Assembly (NCBI GenBank): GCA_021229015.1
Contig: CM037785.1
Span: forward strand, 4,119,943-4,183,942
From: Solen grandis
Taxonomy: Eukaryota; Mollusca; Bivalvia; Adapedonta; Solenidae
Direction: 5' to 3'
DNA length: 64,000 nucleotides
This document shows, one piece after another, positions 23,515 through 35,534 of this stretch; the first letter of the stretch is position 1, and each line of letters begins with the position of its first letter. The notes beneath the pieces were generated by a model. That model ran no database searches. It had not been told where the DNA came from and saw only the letters and a program-made list of their open reading frames with translations. A program made the position numbers and the translations under genes.

Positions 23515-24785
23515 CGAATATTTTTGTAAATTGATCAAATGAAGTCAGATCTTCAAAAACTAAACATCATTAGAACGATCTCTTCACGAACTAATACTTT
23601 TATTCATAAACCTTCTTTAAAATATTTCTAGATTTGAAGCTATTTTGTGCCGATAAAAATAACAATAATTGGTATTATGACATTGACCTTTGTATATTTT
23701 CATCGTTATTTACTATGAGTTTATTTGTATTATTTAAATGCATAAACAGTGAAAAAATGATGAAGATTGAACAAAAATAAAGTCAGGAGCTGAAAAAAGA
23801 GAACATAGGATTTACACTTGTTTGATAAAAGGATCAAACTTTGGACTGTGGTCATTTGATCAAATGAAGTCAGATCTTCAAAAACTAAACATCATTAGAA
23901 CGATCTCTTCACAGACTTAAACTTTTGTTTTTATACTTTCTATAAAATTTAGATTTGGAGCTATTTTATGCCGATAATAATAATAATAATTGGTATATGA
24001 CCTTGACCTTTGCATATTATGTTTGAATTTTTTTCTATGATTTTATTTGTTTTATTAAAATGCATAAACAGTGAAATAATGATGAAGATTTAACAAAAAT
24101 TAAAGTCAGGAGCAGCAAAAAAGAGGAAACATATGGATATACAATTGTTTGATAAGAGGATCAAACTTTGGACTGTGGTCATTTGATCAAATGAAGTCCG
24201 ATCTTCAAAAACTAAACATTAATGGAAAGATCTCCTCACAAACTAAAACTTTTGTTCATATACTTTCTATAAAATATTTTTAGATTTGGAGCTATTTTAT
24301 GCCGATATAAATAATAATAATTGGTATATGACCTTGACCTTTGCATATTATGCTTGTTTTTTTTCTATGATTTTATTTGTTTGATAAAAATGCATAAACA
24401 GTGAAATAATGATGAAGATTGAACAAAAAATAAAGTCAGGAGCAGCAAAAAAGAGAAAACATATGGATATACAATTGTTTGATAAGAGGATCAAACTTTG
24501 GACTGTGGTCATTTGATCAAATGAAGTCCGATCTTCAAAAACTAAACATTAATGGAAAGACCTCCTCACAAACTAAAACTTTTGTTCATATACTTTCTAT
24601 AAAATATTTATAGATTTGGAGCTATTTTATGCCGATATAAATAATAATAATTGGTATATGACCTTGACCTTTGCATATTATGTTTGATTTTTTTTCTGTG
24701 AATTTATTTGTTTGATAAAAATGCATAAACAGTGAAATAATGATGAAGATTGAACAAAAAATAAAGTCAGGAACTGCAAGTAACC
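23515..24785 (+). repeat. 327-330-bp tandem array inside the Helitron-like element
   Basis: The marker 'gaagtc' before 'gatcttcaaaaac' occurs at 23541, 23866, 24193 and 24523, spacings 325, 327 and 330 bp. Each monomer contains 'gatcttcaaaaactaaacat', 'gatttggagctattttatgcc', 'atgaccttgacct' (decayed in the first unit) and 'aagtcaggagc'. The monomer corresponds to the ggatcaaa...gtcaggagc part of the ~840-bp unit in copy 1, so it arose by local amplification. Confidence 0.85.
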
Positions 24786-25310
24786 TTAAAAGTCATGCTT
24801 TTAAAATGTTGATTTTTCGAAAATATTGGTTAAGTTTGACCGCATACTGTGGACAAACCATGCATTTCCCGAATTCGCCACCCCATATATTTTGTGCGTA
24901 TATGTCTTGCAGATCATATGCAACAAACAAAATTCTCCTATCTCATCTCTGAATAAAATGGGTAGGTTTTTGGTAGACCTACCCTTATTTCACAGTTTTT
25001 GCGAGATTCGAACTTTCAACCTCCTGTAGCACGAAAGTTTTATATACGCAAATTTTTGAAACCTATCATATTTTATTGGGCTATTTACAAGGAACATTGT
25101 ACAAAAACCGCATTTGAATCGGACCTCAAATAATGGAGATATTGCTTATTAAATATTTTCATATAAAACGCCCCCTGGCGGGAAAATCGAAACAAAAATG
25201 AAAATTATCTCGACGTTAGGATCATCTTCAAGTACGTGGTTATTACTGATAAAAGTTTCATAGATGTGGCTTTTCTCACCTCGGAGCTATGCCGTTCACA
25301 AAAAAGGGGA

Positions 25311-25312
25311 AG

Positions 25313-25346
<34 letters not shown>
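25311..25346. repeat. Poly-A run
   Basis: About 33 consecutive adenines within the right part of the Helitron-like copy 2. It creates spurious Lys/Phe frames. Confidence 0.95.
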
Positions 25347-25348
<2 letters not shown>

Positions 25349-25456
25349 AACAGAACGAGAACAATAGGTTTTCGCACAGCGATGCGAAAACCTAAAAAAA
25401 CAACAAATCAACAGAAGAAGAACAATAGGTTTTCGCCCTGCAGAGGCGAAAACCTA

Positions 25457-28400
25457 AAAATACATGATTGGGTTAAAAAGAGGAGCGCTGCTTTCAAATG
25501 ATTGATTTGTAATGAGCAAATGTAAACTCAGTAATCCCATGGGGGCTTTATGGTGAAACACAATAAATTTGTAGAGTGATGAATTACAAGAGTGATAAAT
25601 TTGGAAAATGATAAGCTTGCTTCTTGAAATCTTTTTGAAATCTGTTGGTCTATGATCTCCAATACTTGACAAAACTTATTAGTTAGTCACTATCTCACAG
25701 GTTTTCATTTCCTCTTCTTCATCTTTTCTCTAGAAACAAACAGACTTATTAAATACACACATACACAGATCTTAGAGATGGACCAACATCCTATATATCA
25801 TATCAGTCACGCAAATATTTATCTGCATTTTATATATCTCAATGGGACATTGATAATTTATCATGATCAACGGATGCGGAATTTTAAAAAAAAAATTTGA
25901 AGGCCCATACTAACTGAAATTTGAGCAGTACTAATTAATCTGATTAATGTAAGGTCACTGTATTACAGATAGGAATCAAGTCCATGTAATATACATAGTC
26001 CCTGTCTATCTTTGTAGCTAGATTCTAAGTTTAATATAATATTATAAGCTTTACAGTATCATAAAGTAGGAATTAAAAGTGACTCAAATGCCTGCATGTT
26101 TGAAGGTTTGAAATAAACTTGAATATTGCAGAAATGAATGAATTAATGCAATGGAATTTTGCAGTCTTCATGAATATAAATTTACTGAACTTTAGATGGT
26201 ATATATAGCAGTGGATTTCCTTTAGCCATGTAGATTGTGTAGGATTGAAAACTGTTTATATATTGTATGAGCAGACCGAGAAGACCCTGATCAGGCAGCT
26301 CCAGTGTCTACTCTGTTTGCTAAGATGTCATTTTTAATCACATCTACAAGGGTTGTCCTAGTAAATCGTGGACTAAGGAATTTATTGTCTTACCTAAATG
26401 TCTGAATGTTATGAGATAGCATTCATGATTATAAATTAAATATATGCATTAAACTAAAATCTATATATAATTTCAAGCATTAAACGAGTTAGTAAACCCT
26501 ATGTAGGTGAACCCAGCACAACCCTTTCAACATTGACTACACACTTTTACGTGTTGAATACTACATTTTAAATCATGCAACAGTAATGGCTTAATTGGCA
26601 TGAAAATTTACATCTAAAGAAGCAGATGTTACCATGAAGTCATCATAGAAAATATACCAGATGTTACTTTTGCAAAAGCCAGGTGTGTTAAAAAAGTCAG
26701 GACTGAGATTGACATCCATAAAAATGGCGATGCAGACAAGGATGTGGTGTGCTGGACTGTCATTCTGTTTGTGTGCGGGCGGAGATGTAACCCACATATA
26801 CAGTCAAACTTCTGTGACTCAACAGGCTGGCGGAATGGCAATTTAAATTGTTCAAGTCTTCGGTGGTTATAGACTCAACCGTGGTTAAATTGATTTACAT
26901 ACATGTATTAAATATTATTATCTATTATTAGGCCTTTTTTTAGCATTGATCGATTAGAGTAGATTATCGTATGTTGTCGTTTTTCTTATCCTAACATGGG
27001 CGAAATAATGTTACATGTGTCATTAAATGAACTAATTCTTTTATTCTTTAAATATCATATATATTCATTAAATGACAGCTGACAAAATCAATTATCAAGG
27101 CACAAATCTCAGTGATGATATTCATTTCATACACGTACATGTACGTATACATCGGCCTACATGCAAGTCGTAACATTTTCTGCATACTATGTTTATTTTT
27201 TTCTCTTGCAGAAAAAAAAAAAAAAAATCTATTGTGAATAATCCACAAACATCATAAGCACCATCAGATAACATTAATATCAGCTCAAATGAAACAAGTA
27301 ACATTTAGCAAAATAGTTAATCAAACAATCATAATGCTTGTGCCAGTCTGACAATCTGTGAAAACACACTGTTCTGCAAGTTGCAATTAAATCACTAGCG
27401 AACATCACATGTAGGGTGTTAATTGGTTTGACCGATAATAATAGGTGTGAAATACATAGCACTTTTAACCTGGAGCTGGAAATTTAGTTTGAGAGTTCCA
27501 GCCATCATCCCAGGTCGAACAATATAAAATAAAGAAAAGTTTTGCTGGGACCTTGAAATGTGTTTGAATAAGGTATGGTGTTCCAGTTTTCAGTGTTCGA
27601 GTCACCAAAGTTCGACTGTACTTCCAAGAATTTATATGTAGCAAAGATACAAGAACATGTCTAAGGTGACTAAGTCTTCCCTTTACATGGCAATTATCAG
27701 ATTCAATACGGGGTGGGAAGAAATTACCTTGTGGGAGAAAACCCTACAAGGATACATTATACTGTTGCATAAGGTTTGGCATACTGAATACACACACGGT
27801 TTAGGCCCAGACAGATTTTAAACACAAGCTATTATTCTATGGTAAATCTATAGTTTAGAATTACGTTTACATATACTTATATTTTTCTCTTAGAACTAAG
27901 ACTCAGAATAAATTATAGGTATGTAGACAAACTGTTAATTAAGTTAAAGGCCCATTATATTTCACAAAGATTCAATTTTCATTAAATAGAAAGTATAAAA
28001 TAACATTGGCATATTGTAGACCAGCACAATTGTATGTAATGTGCAAATATCTTCTGTAAAATAACTGTTAAGCGCATTGAAAAAGTTGATCAAATTAGCA
28101 ATTTAGTATTTTGGGTGGATGTCAGAATACTCTCATTGTTTACATTTTGCATTGGTGAGTATTCCTGAAGACGGTCTGTAACTGGAAATAGTTGTTGAAT
28201 CTAAATTTGTTCATCTGCTATATCATCAATATTTATGCAAATGTAAATGGAGACATACAAAGGGTTGATAGAAAATTAATGTCAGCAAATTGACGAGGAT
28301 ATGCAGAATTACAAATTAGTTATTTATGTAAACAATATAGTGATCATAAATGAAAGTTTATTTTTTATGCATTGTTATAATGTTGTCTTTAATGAGTATG

Positions 28401-28560
28401 TTCAGATTACACCTTGTAACAAATTTGTAGAACACTCTTTGCTTTTCTGTTTAAAGAAAATACACTGCCTTTGGAAGAATTATGGGCCTTTAATAAATAA
28501 TATGAATAAAAAGGTTACATTAAGGTTTGACTCAGTCACTGCTGATATTTATCTCACCAC
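25457..28560. other. Non-coding stretch
   Basis: No supportable gene over about 3.1 kb. Short frames at 26591-26846 and 27048-27462 have no recognised domain. 26205-26340 ('gatttcctttagcc', 'gaccctgatcaggc', 'tctgtttgctaag') resembles 45480-45560 and may be an old dispersed repeat. A poly-A run is at 27213-27227. Confidence 0.4.
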
Positions 28561-28597
28561 CAAGTCAGTGTTGTTCTACACCATGCCAATTTTGCTC

Positions 28598-29194
28598 TAT
28601 ACCAAGTCAATGTATTCTACACCAAGACAATATTGTTCTACACCAAGACAATGTTGTTCTACACCAAGACAATGTTGTTCTACACCAGACAATATTTCTA
28701 CACCAAGACAATGTTGTTCTACACCAAGACAATTTTCTACACCAAGACAATTTTCTACACCAAGACAATATGTCTACACCAAGACAAGTTGTTCTACACC
28801 AAGACAATGTTGTTCTACACCAAGAATGTTCTACACCAGCAATATTCTACACCAAGACAATTTGTTCTACACCAAGACAATGTTGTTCTACACCAAGACA
28901 ATGTTGTTCTACACCAAGACAATATTCTACACCAAGACAATATTCTACACCAAGACAATGTTGTTCTACACCAAGACAATGTTGTTCTACACCAAGACAA
29001 TGTTGTTCTACACCAAGACAATATTGTTCTACACCAAGACAATATTCTACACCAAGACAATGTTGTTCTACACCAAGACAATGTTGTTCTACACCAAGAC
29101 AATATTCTACACCAAGACAATGTGCTCTACACCAAGACAATATTGTTCTACACCAAGACAATGCTGTTCTACATCTAGACAATGTGTTCTATCC
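28598..29194 (+). repeat. 21-bp minisatellite (TTCTACACCAAGACAATGTTG), main block
   Basis: About 30 units of 'ttctacaccaagacaatgttg' (21 bp) mixed with shorter 18-bp 'ttctacaccaagacaat(a)' and 15-16-bp forms. Because 21, 18 and 15 are multiples of three, many frames on both strands stay open (for example 28301-29260 plus, 28847-29182 minus). These are not proteins. The array continues after a SINE at 29508-29592. Confidence 0.95.
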
Positions 29195-29508
29195 TTCCTG
29201 GTAGCTGAGTGGTTAGAGCGTCCGTCTCAGGAGCGGGAGGTCATGGGTTCAATCCCCTGAGTCGACATACAAAAGTTGTAAAAAATGGAACTGTTATAGC
29301 TTCATTGCTTGGTGCTCAGCATTTAAGGGTAGTTGCAGGACTGGTTGGCCCGGTGTCAGGATAATGTGATGGGTGCGGTATCATGCCACATGTCTATGGC
29401 GTGATACTGCAGTGTGACAGCACTATATTTGTCTCAAGTAGACATTGTCTCCAAATGACTGAAATACTGACAGTGGTATGTTTAACCCAACGAACAAACA
29501 AACAAACA
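29195..29508 (+). repeat. Full-length tRNA-derived SINE inserted in the minisatellite
   Basis: A-box-like TGGTAGCTGAGTGGTTAGAG at 29200-29219, B box GGTTCAATCCC at 29246-29256, a body with 'ggtgctcagcatttaa', 'ccggtgtcaggataatgtg', 'ggtatcatgccacatgtct', 'gatactgcagtgtg', and a tail 'tttaaccc' followed by (AAAC)n. Minisatellite units lie on both sides. It is the best reference copy of the main SINE family in this window. Confidence 0.85.
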
Positions 29509-29592
29509 ATGTTGTTCTACATTAAGACAATGTTGTTCTACACCAAGTCAATGTTGTTCTACACCAAGTCAATGTTGTTCTACACCAAGACA
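29508..29592 (+). repeat. 21-bp minisatellite, block right of the SINE
   Basis: Four units of the same repeat with variants 'attaagacaatg' and 'accaagtcaatg'. The last two full units share the 'aagtcaatg' variant, also seen at the far left edge (28606), indicating edge decay on both ends of one former array. Confidence 0.9.
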
Positions 29593-30013
29593 ACACACCA
29601 GTCATACAGTCTAATACTACACAGACAGAAATTAACATTTTAGATTTCCAGAGAATAACTCATCAGATCTAGCTGCATATTTCCAGCTGAAAACACATCT
29701 CCAAGGAAACAGGGTCAGCAACAGAGTTGATATCATGTCTGAAATTTAACGTGAGTGACAATTTTCAAAATGAATATGGATAAAACACAGCCGCAACTGT
29801 CCTCTGTATGAAGGAGAGTATTTTGAGAACCAGTGACGTGATGTTACACAAAACATTTTCATTACTATATGTGCATCTCTACTGTATTGACTAATATTAA
29901 AAAAACTCTTACATGATTTTACAGGATCATTCAATTTTGTCAGTGGATCACAAGTTCATGTAGTAAAATATCTGTGAAAATGTCAATTGTTACTTTTTGA
30001 AATCTAGTATTCT
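29593..30013. other. Non-coding spacer between two minisatellites
   Basis: No gene or repeat recognised. Confidence 0.5.
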
Positions 30014-31055
30014 TCCATCTACAAACATATACTACCCATCTGCAGACATGTAATACCCATCTACAGACATGTAATACTCATCTACAGACATATAATACCT
30101 ATCTACAGACATATAATAACCATCTACAGACATATAATACCCATCTACAGACATATAATAACCATCTACAGACATGTAATACCCATATACAGACATATAA
30201 TACCCATCTACAGACATGTAATACCCATCTACAGACATATAATACCCATCTACAGACATATAATAACCATCTACAGACATGTAATACTCATCTACAGACA
30301 TATAATACCCATCTACAGACATATAATACCCATCTACAGACATATAATAACCATCTACAGACATATAATACCCATCTACAGACATATAATACCCATCTAC
30401 AGACATATAATATCCATATACAGACATATAATACCCATCTACAGATGTATACTACCCACCTACAGACGTATAATACCCATATACAGACGTATTATACCCA
30501 TCTACAGACATATTATACCCATCTACAGACATATAATACCCATCTACAGACATATAATATCCATCTACAGACGTATAATACCCATCTACAGACATATAAT
30601 ATCCATCTACAGATGTATACTACCCACCTACAGATGTATACTACCCACCTACAGACGTATAATACCCATCTACAGACATATTATACCCATCTACAGACAT
30701 ATTATACCCATCTACAGACATATAATATCCATCTACAGACGTATAATACCCATCTACAGACATATAATACCCATCTACAGACATATAATACCCATCTACA
30801 GACATATAATATCCATCTACAGACGTATAATACCCATCTACAGACATATAATATCCATCTACAGACGTATAATACCCATCTACAGACGTATAATATCCAC
30901 CTACAGACATATAATACCCATCTACAGACATATAATATCCATCTACAGACGTATAATACCCATCTACAGACGTATAATACCCATCTACAGACATATAATA
31001 CCCATCTACAGACATATGATACCCATCTACAGACATATAATACCCATCTGCAGAT
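30014..31055. repeat. 21-bp minisatellite (CATCTACAGACATATAATACC)
   Basis: About 49 units of 'catctacagacatataatacc' over roughly 1040 bp with point variants (cgta for cata, tatcc for taccc, 'acctacag'). Left and right halves differ in variant usage: 'acgtat' appears only from about 30465 onward. Long frames on both strands (30032-30427 minus, 30445-31131 plus, 30641-31120 minus) result from the unit being seven codons long. There are no unique spacers, so it is not a CRISPR array. Confidence 0.97.
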
Positions 31056-31821
31056 GCATGGTCCTCCAGAGCAACATTTCGTGATTGTAAAAGAAGTGGT
31101 TGGTTATCCATCACAGGCAATGGCGATATGAACAGTATTGAACTTATATTTAGAATTATAAATTCTATATTTAGAAATTCTGTTTTTGTGTGCCATCAAG
31201 TGACTGATCACAGTCACTCTTCACATAGTGCTTACTTCACAGGCTGGATTTCAGAACCGGTGCAGACGTCATGTTGCGTACCATGTCACATGGTAATGCA
31301 AGCTTTTACAAGAATAGTGCTTTCCCATGCAGTGTGACCTACACCAAAGTTATTCATGGAAAACAATTTTAAGGACTTCACCAACATCAACGAGAGAGAG
31401 GGAGAGAGAGAGTAGAAAAAACTTTTTTTTATTTCTACCGATCTCTGTGAAAGAGATATGCAAATTTTTAATGTTTCTTCGTTGAAATTCTCCAAAATCA
31501 GCAGGACTGGGCCTTAAATGGCTTCTCTCTAATCAAGACTGTTATTACACTACAAGCTTTTATTTGGTTCAAATAGTGGGATGTTTGTTTGTGTGTCGCC
31601 TGTTGTAAGCAGAAGTGACACATAGTAATCACTTTTCTGTCGTTTGTCTGTCCATCTGTGCATCCGTCCATCTGTCTGTCCGTCACACTTTTTCCTTCAC
31701 ACATTTTCCGTCATGTTTATGCAGGTGACACATGTGCTCCAAGGAACACACTCTTGTCTATGTTTGTCAGCTATTGGTATTTTTCCTAATGTATCTGTGA
31801 TATAGTTGATTTTACTGTGTG
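31056..31821. other. Non-coding stretch with simple repeats
   Basis: Contains a GA-rich run (31392-31412) and a CTGTCTGTCC-rich stretch (31640-31690). The latter, with 'cgcctgttgtaagcag' at 31597-31612, resembles 41477-41495 and is likely an old dispersed repeat. No gene. Confidence 0.45.
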
Positions 31822-32060
31822 ATCCCTAAGCGAAATGAAATGGTAAAAAAAGCATTGAAACTCCATTAAAACACCCTTGAAACACCATTTTATTCAGATA
31901 AATCATTGAAATACCATTTTGGGGGGCTGATTTTAATGTTTTTTCTTATTCAAACACCATTTTTAAGAAAAAATGAAAAACAATTATTGGAATCAATGGT
32001 TCAAGTAACTGTTTTTCATTGAAACATCATTTTTTTTCATTATTTAAGATCGTTTTACCA

Positions 32061-34664
32061 TTGCTTGATATACTTGTTTTTTTCCTCAACATTTTGATTC
32101 ATCGTTTTCCATCGAAAAAACATACTTTACCATTTCTTGCATCACCACTTGCATCAACTGGCTTATACTTTGATTGACAGTTACAGCATCTAATTTTATA
32201 CCGGTTAAAATGTACATGTAAGTGCTCTACGACAGAAGAAAAAAAGAACAAAAAGAATGTGGTTGCTGGCATGGTTTATTGCCTAACTGCTTCATAATCC
32301 TTACTTTACTAATCAGGAAAATCACAAACATCGTACATCTGATACTGATCAGTACTGTGAAGTTTGATCCAATGCAAACCAGGAGTTTTTGAGATGAAGA
32401 GCAAACAAGATTTTGTCAAAAATTAAAAAGCCATAATTCTGTAATAATTAATTCGTCTGACCTAAATGTGTCCACAATTTTTCACAACAATACTTGATAT
32501 TGATCAATCATAAATTATTTATTAATCAAATATTATAACAAAACAATCACAAACATTCATAAATTATTATGTGATACAAAATAGGATTAAATCGAAAGCT
32601 TAAAGCTTATTGAATATTAGATTGAAACAAAAACGATTAGATCTAACTATTACTAAGACCTTTTTACTGAGGTTTTAACAGAAGTCTTTGGTAATTCACT
32701 CTTTTTTTTTTTTTGAATACTGTTACGCATTGAAAAAACGGTTACGAATGGTTTTTGTTCGATTAACAGCGCCCTGAATATAAGTTCGGAAGTTGTTGCA
32801 AGGTTGTAGGACGAGGAAAAGTAGTACCGAAAAGTTGACACTAATTTCTACGAAGATCAATGATTTTTACTGATATTTTGTATTTTATTTTGGAAAACCC
32901 ACTCTTTAAACTTTATTTTGAAAACCCAGTTTTTGTTTCGTAACTGATTTTAACTTTCCTTCTTTTAAATTTGAAAACTGAAAATATGGTAGCGGTGCAT
33001 CAATCCGCCATTTTGAAAAGAACGACAAACAACAAACTGTAAACAATATGTGATAATGCAGGCCCGGATCCAGCGGGGCCTTGGCTCCCCCCAGCTGCCC
33101 TGGTCATACATTTTCTAGGCTATAAAATCCCTTGATTACACCATAGAAGTGCTGTCTAGAGGAAATACCCATCGTGGGCCCCCCTATTGAACTACCCGCA
33201 TAACCACCTGACCAGTCAGACTCCTATTGTCTTATGGCCCCCTGCTGTTAATGTGTAGGTAACCTGAATCGGCAGTCGTCCATGACTGTGTGATAAGCAT
33301 GTGTTTAGCGTACTGCGGACACGTTCACTGATTGTGAGATATTTACATGTCGTCTGCCAAGTGATCTAACAATCGAGAAAAATAGGCAATTACCAATTAA
33401 TTACTTACTTTGGCTAAATCTACTCAACAAAATTTGAATTCACTTTTCTCTACATGTACAAGGTTGTTGTTTGTTGTTGTTTTTCTTTTGCTGTAGCAAA
33501 AAAAAAAAAAATCTTAATATTCTGCAGAATAGATGCACATGCAAATTTAACTTCATCAGAAATGGGTTGTGTTTCTAAATGTCATCAGCTTTACTATTTT
33601 ACATAACTTTTTAAGTATTATTTTTATGAAACTAACTCCTCTAAATATTTTTCCTGAACGGAATAAATACAAACAGTAGGCTGATGCATCATCATATTCA
33701 CTTTTTTAAGATTTACTAATGCAATAATCTACATGTACGCATATGTGTATTAATGGTGTCTTAATTTAGACACCCTGGTGTATTTTACATTTATATATAT
33801 ATAAATGAATAAGAAATGAAAGAATTTGAAAGTTTCAATTTGCCATATTTTGGGACAATCCATATTTTGGGAAAATGTATATGTAGATTATGCATGATCA
33901 TTAATTCAAATCCAGGTAACCAGTCATTGAGCAATATTACTGATAAGTCGATGAATATGAAATACTAATGCACAGAAACACAATTTATGTGCAATATAAA
34001 ACGGATATTAAATATTTTATATTAAATATCAACATCTTTTATTACTGAATATTATTTGTTTTGTCACTGATTTAACATTTAGAAAAAAAAACAACAAAAA
34101 ATCAACATGCAGAAGGGGCCTAAAACCTTCTGCAACCGTCCGACCCTAAAACGTGCGCCTGATTTTCTTTTTTTATCTGGGAATTCTGTGTGTGAAGGCT
34201 GCTTCCAGGTCGACAATTAGAAAGTCAAGATTACCAAGTTCGAACCTAATCGAGCATATACCCGGTATTCCCTTCCACATACTAGTAATTGACAAAATAT
34301 GTTCAACGTGTTGTTTTTTTCCCCCTACAAAACTGTGTTTTACACTGTTGAGTCTAAAACTGATGATTATTCAAAGCATTCATTAATTGATGGTGTACAC
34401 AAGTCACTTTTTGGGGGGCGGGAGGAGGGGTTCCCAAAAAAACACTTATTAATTTTTAATGCCAGCTTGCGATTGAAAATGCACGAGAAACCTATATTTT
34501 TTACCCTATCTCCCAATACCGGAGTAAATGCCCTTTCAGTAATATCTGTGTCCCAGTCTGTATACCCCACACCTTTTTTAGTACAACTGTAGTCAAATAC
34601 TATTGCACAGCAGTTATGCAATAACATGGCTTTGCGAAGGTAAAATATAAAATTATATCGCTCA
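32061..34664. other. Interior of the 4.5-kb element
   Basis: Mostly AT-rich and non-coding. 33060-33110 begins 'caggcccggatccagcgggg' and may be the end of yet another transposon. Short frames at 34153-34592 lack recognisable domains. Confidence 0.35.
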
Positions 34665-35534
34665 AGGCTCAGTCCCACTTGACATATTTTGCCTCAGGGA
34701 TGTACTCCTGATGGAAAATGATGAGCCTCGCGAGGCGTCCGGAACAGGTTCCCCTGTGCCCTGCAGAAGCATCGCAAACCATGTGGAGTCATCGGGAGAA
34801 CTTCATTGCTTACATTGAAATTTTCCCTATATGTTCTCGAAGTTTTATCGGGGAAAACAGGCCGGGGAAACATATGCACAGCTTCCCAGAAGTTCCCGGG
34901 AAGCATTCACGGAGCTTCCACGAAACATTTTTCCTCCGAGGAATCCCCTAGGCTTCGGTGATGTCTCATAGGTTCGGCGACCTTTCTGTGACACATTCCA
35001 GATTTTGTGATAGAATCTCAGAATAATCGCAAACAAAAAAAAAACAAAAAAAAATCCGACAAGCGCACTCTAAAATTTGTTGCCTTTTTGGTCAACCTTA
35101 GACTAAGGGTAACCTTTTGGGTGTCAAATTCCTGGGGGCATCATCATAAATCCCAAAAGTCCACCCTTGGTTTTGTCTCTTAATTCCATCACCAAATTCT
35201 CATAATCTCCATAATCTTCCCCGAGACATCTAGGATGGTTCGATACAACGATACATCCCCTTATCTGAGGGATATTCCCCCCGATGATGTTTCAAATTCG
35301 GTGAAGGTCTTCCCCGATCATCGGAAAAATTTCCCAGCATCGGGAGCCATCCCGATAATACAGGGCCATTCGTACCATAGCCGATGGAAACATTAGTGAA
35401 CATTTCAACGGACCAATCCCGAAGCTTCTCATGGGACTCCTCCGTCTTTTTGGCTCAAACATTTGATGCCATTGGGATAAAATTTGTGTATTTCCACATC
35501 GCCGATGATTTTTCTCCAGTGGGACCTAGGCATT
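34665..35534. mobile_element. Nested element with GTCCCACT inverted ends
   Basis: The left end 'GGCTCAGTCCCACTTG' (34665-34680) and the right end 'CCAGTGGGACCTAGGC' (35516-35531) are imperfect inverted repeats, about 15 of 21 positions including flanks. The interior is rich in degenerate 'tcggggaa/ttccccga' pieces. No coding capacity recognised. It sits inside the 31822-36386 element and is therefore likely younger. Confidence 0.4.

Larger units (their letters stand above)
23416..25456 (-). mobile_element. Helitron-like non-autonomous element, copy 2, with 327-bp array
   Basis: Starts on the plus strand with ACTAGAACCGCAAAGCGG (23416-23433), the same terminus as copy 1, and abuts it directly. 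It holds the 327-bp array (23515-24785), then a single stretch colinear with the ~840-bp unit of copy 1 (24830-25280), a poly-A run, and two hairpins: GGTTTTCGC/GCGAAAACC at about 25369-25393 and GGTTTTCGCC/GGCGAAAACC at about 25429-25454. The right boundary is approximate. Confidence 0.5.

Noticed and set aside
25311..25346. Poly-A as the tail of a retroposon
   Set aside because: It lies within a sequence colinear with copy 1 of the Helitron-like element and no retroposon body or target duplication is seen upstream.
28301..29260. 319-codon plus-strand frame and overlapping long frames on both strands
   Set aside because: They are translations of the 21-bp minisatellite, whose unit is a multiple of three; several frames are open at once and there is no start or domain context.
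30014..31055. CRISPR-like array
   Set aside because: Units abut without unique spacers, no cas genes are present and the context is eukaryotic.
30032..31131. Repeat proteins of the MSVDGYY or THLQTYN type
   Set aside because: Same reason: seven-codon satellite units open on both strands. No signal peptide or non-repeat domain accompanies them.
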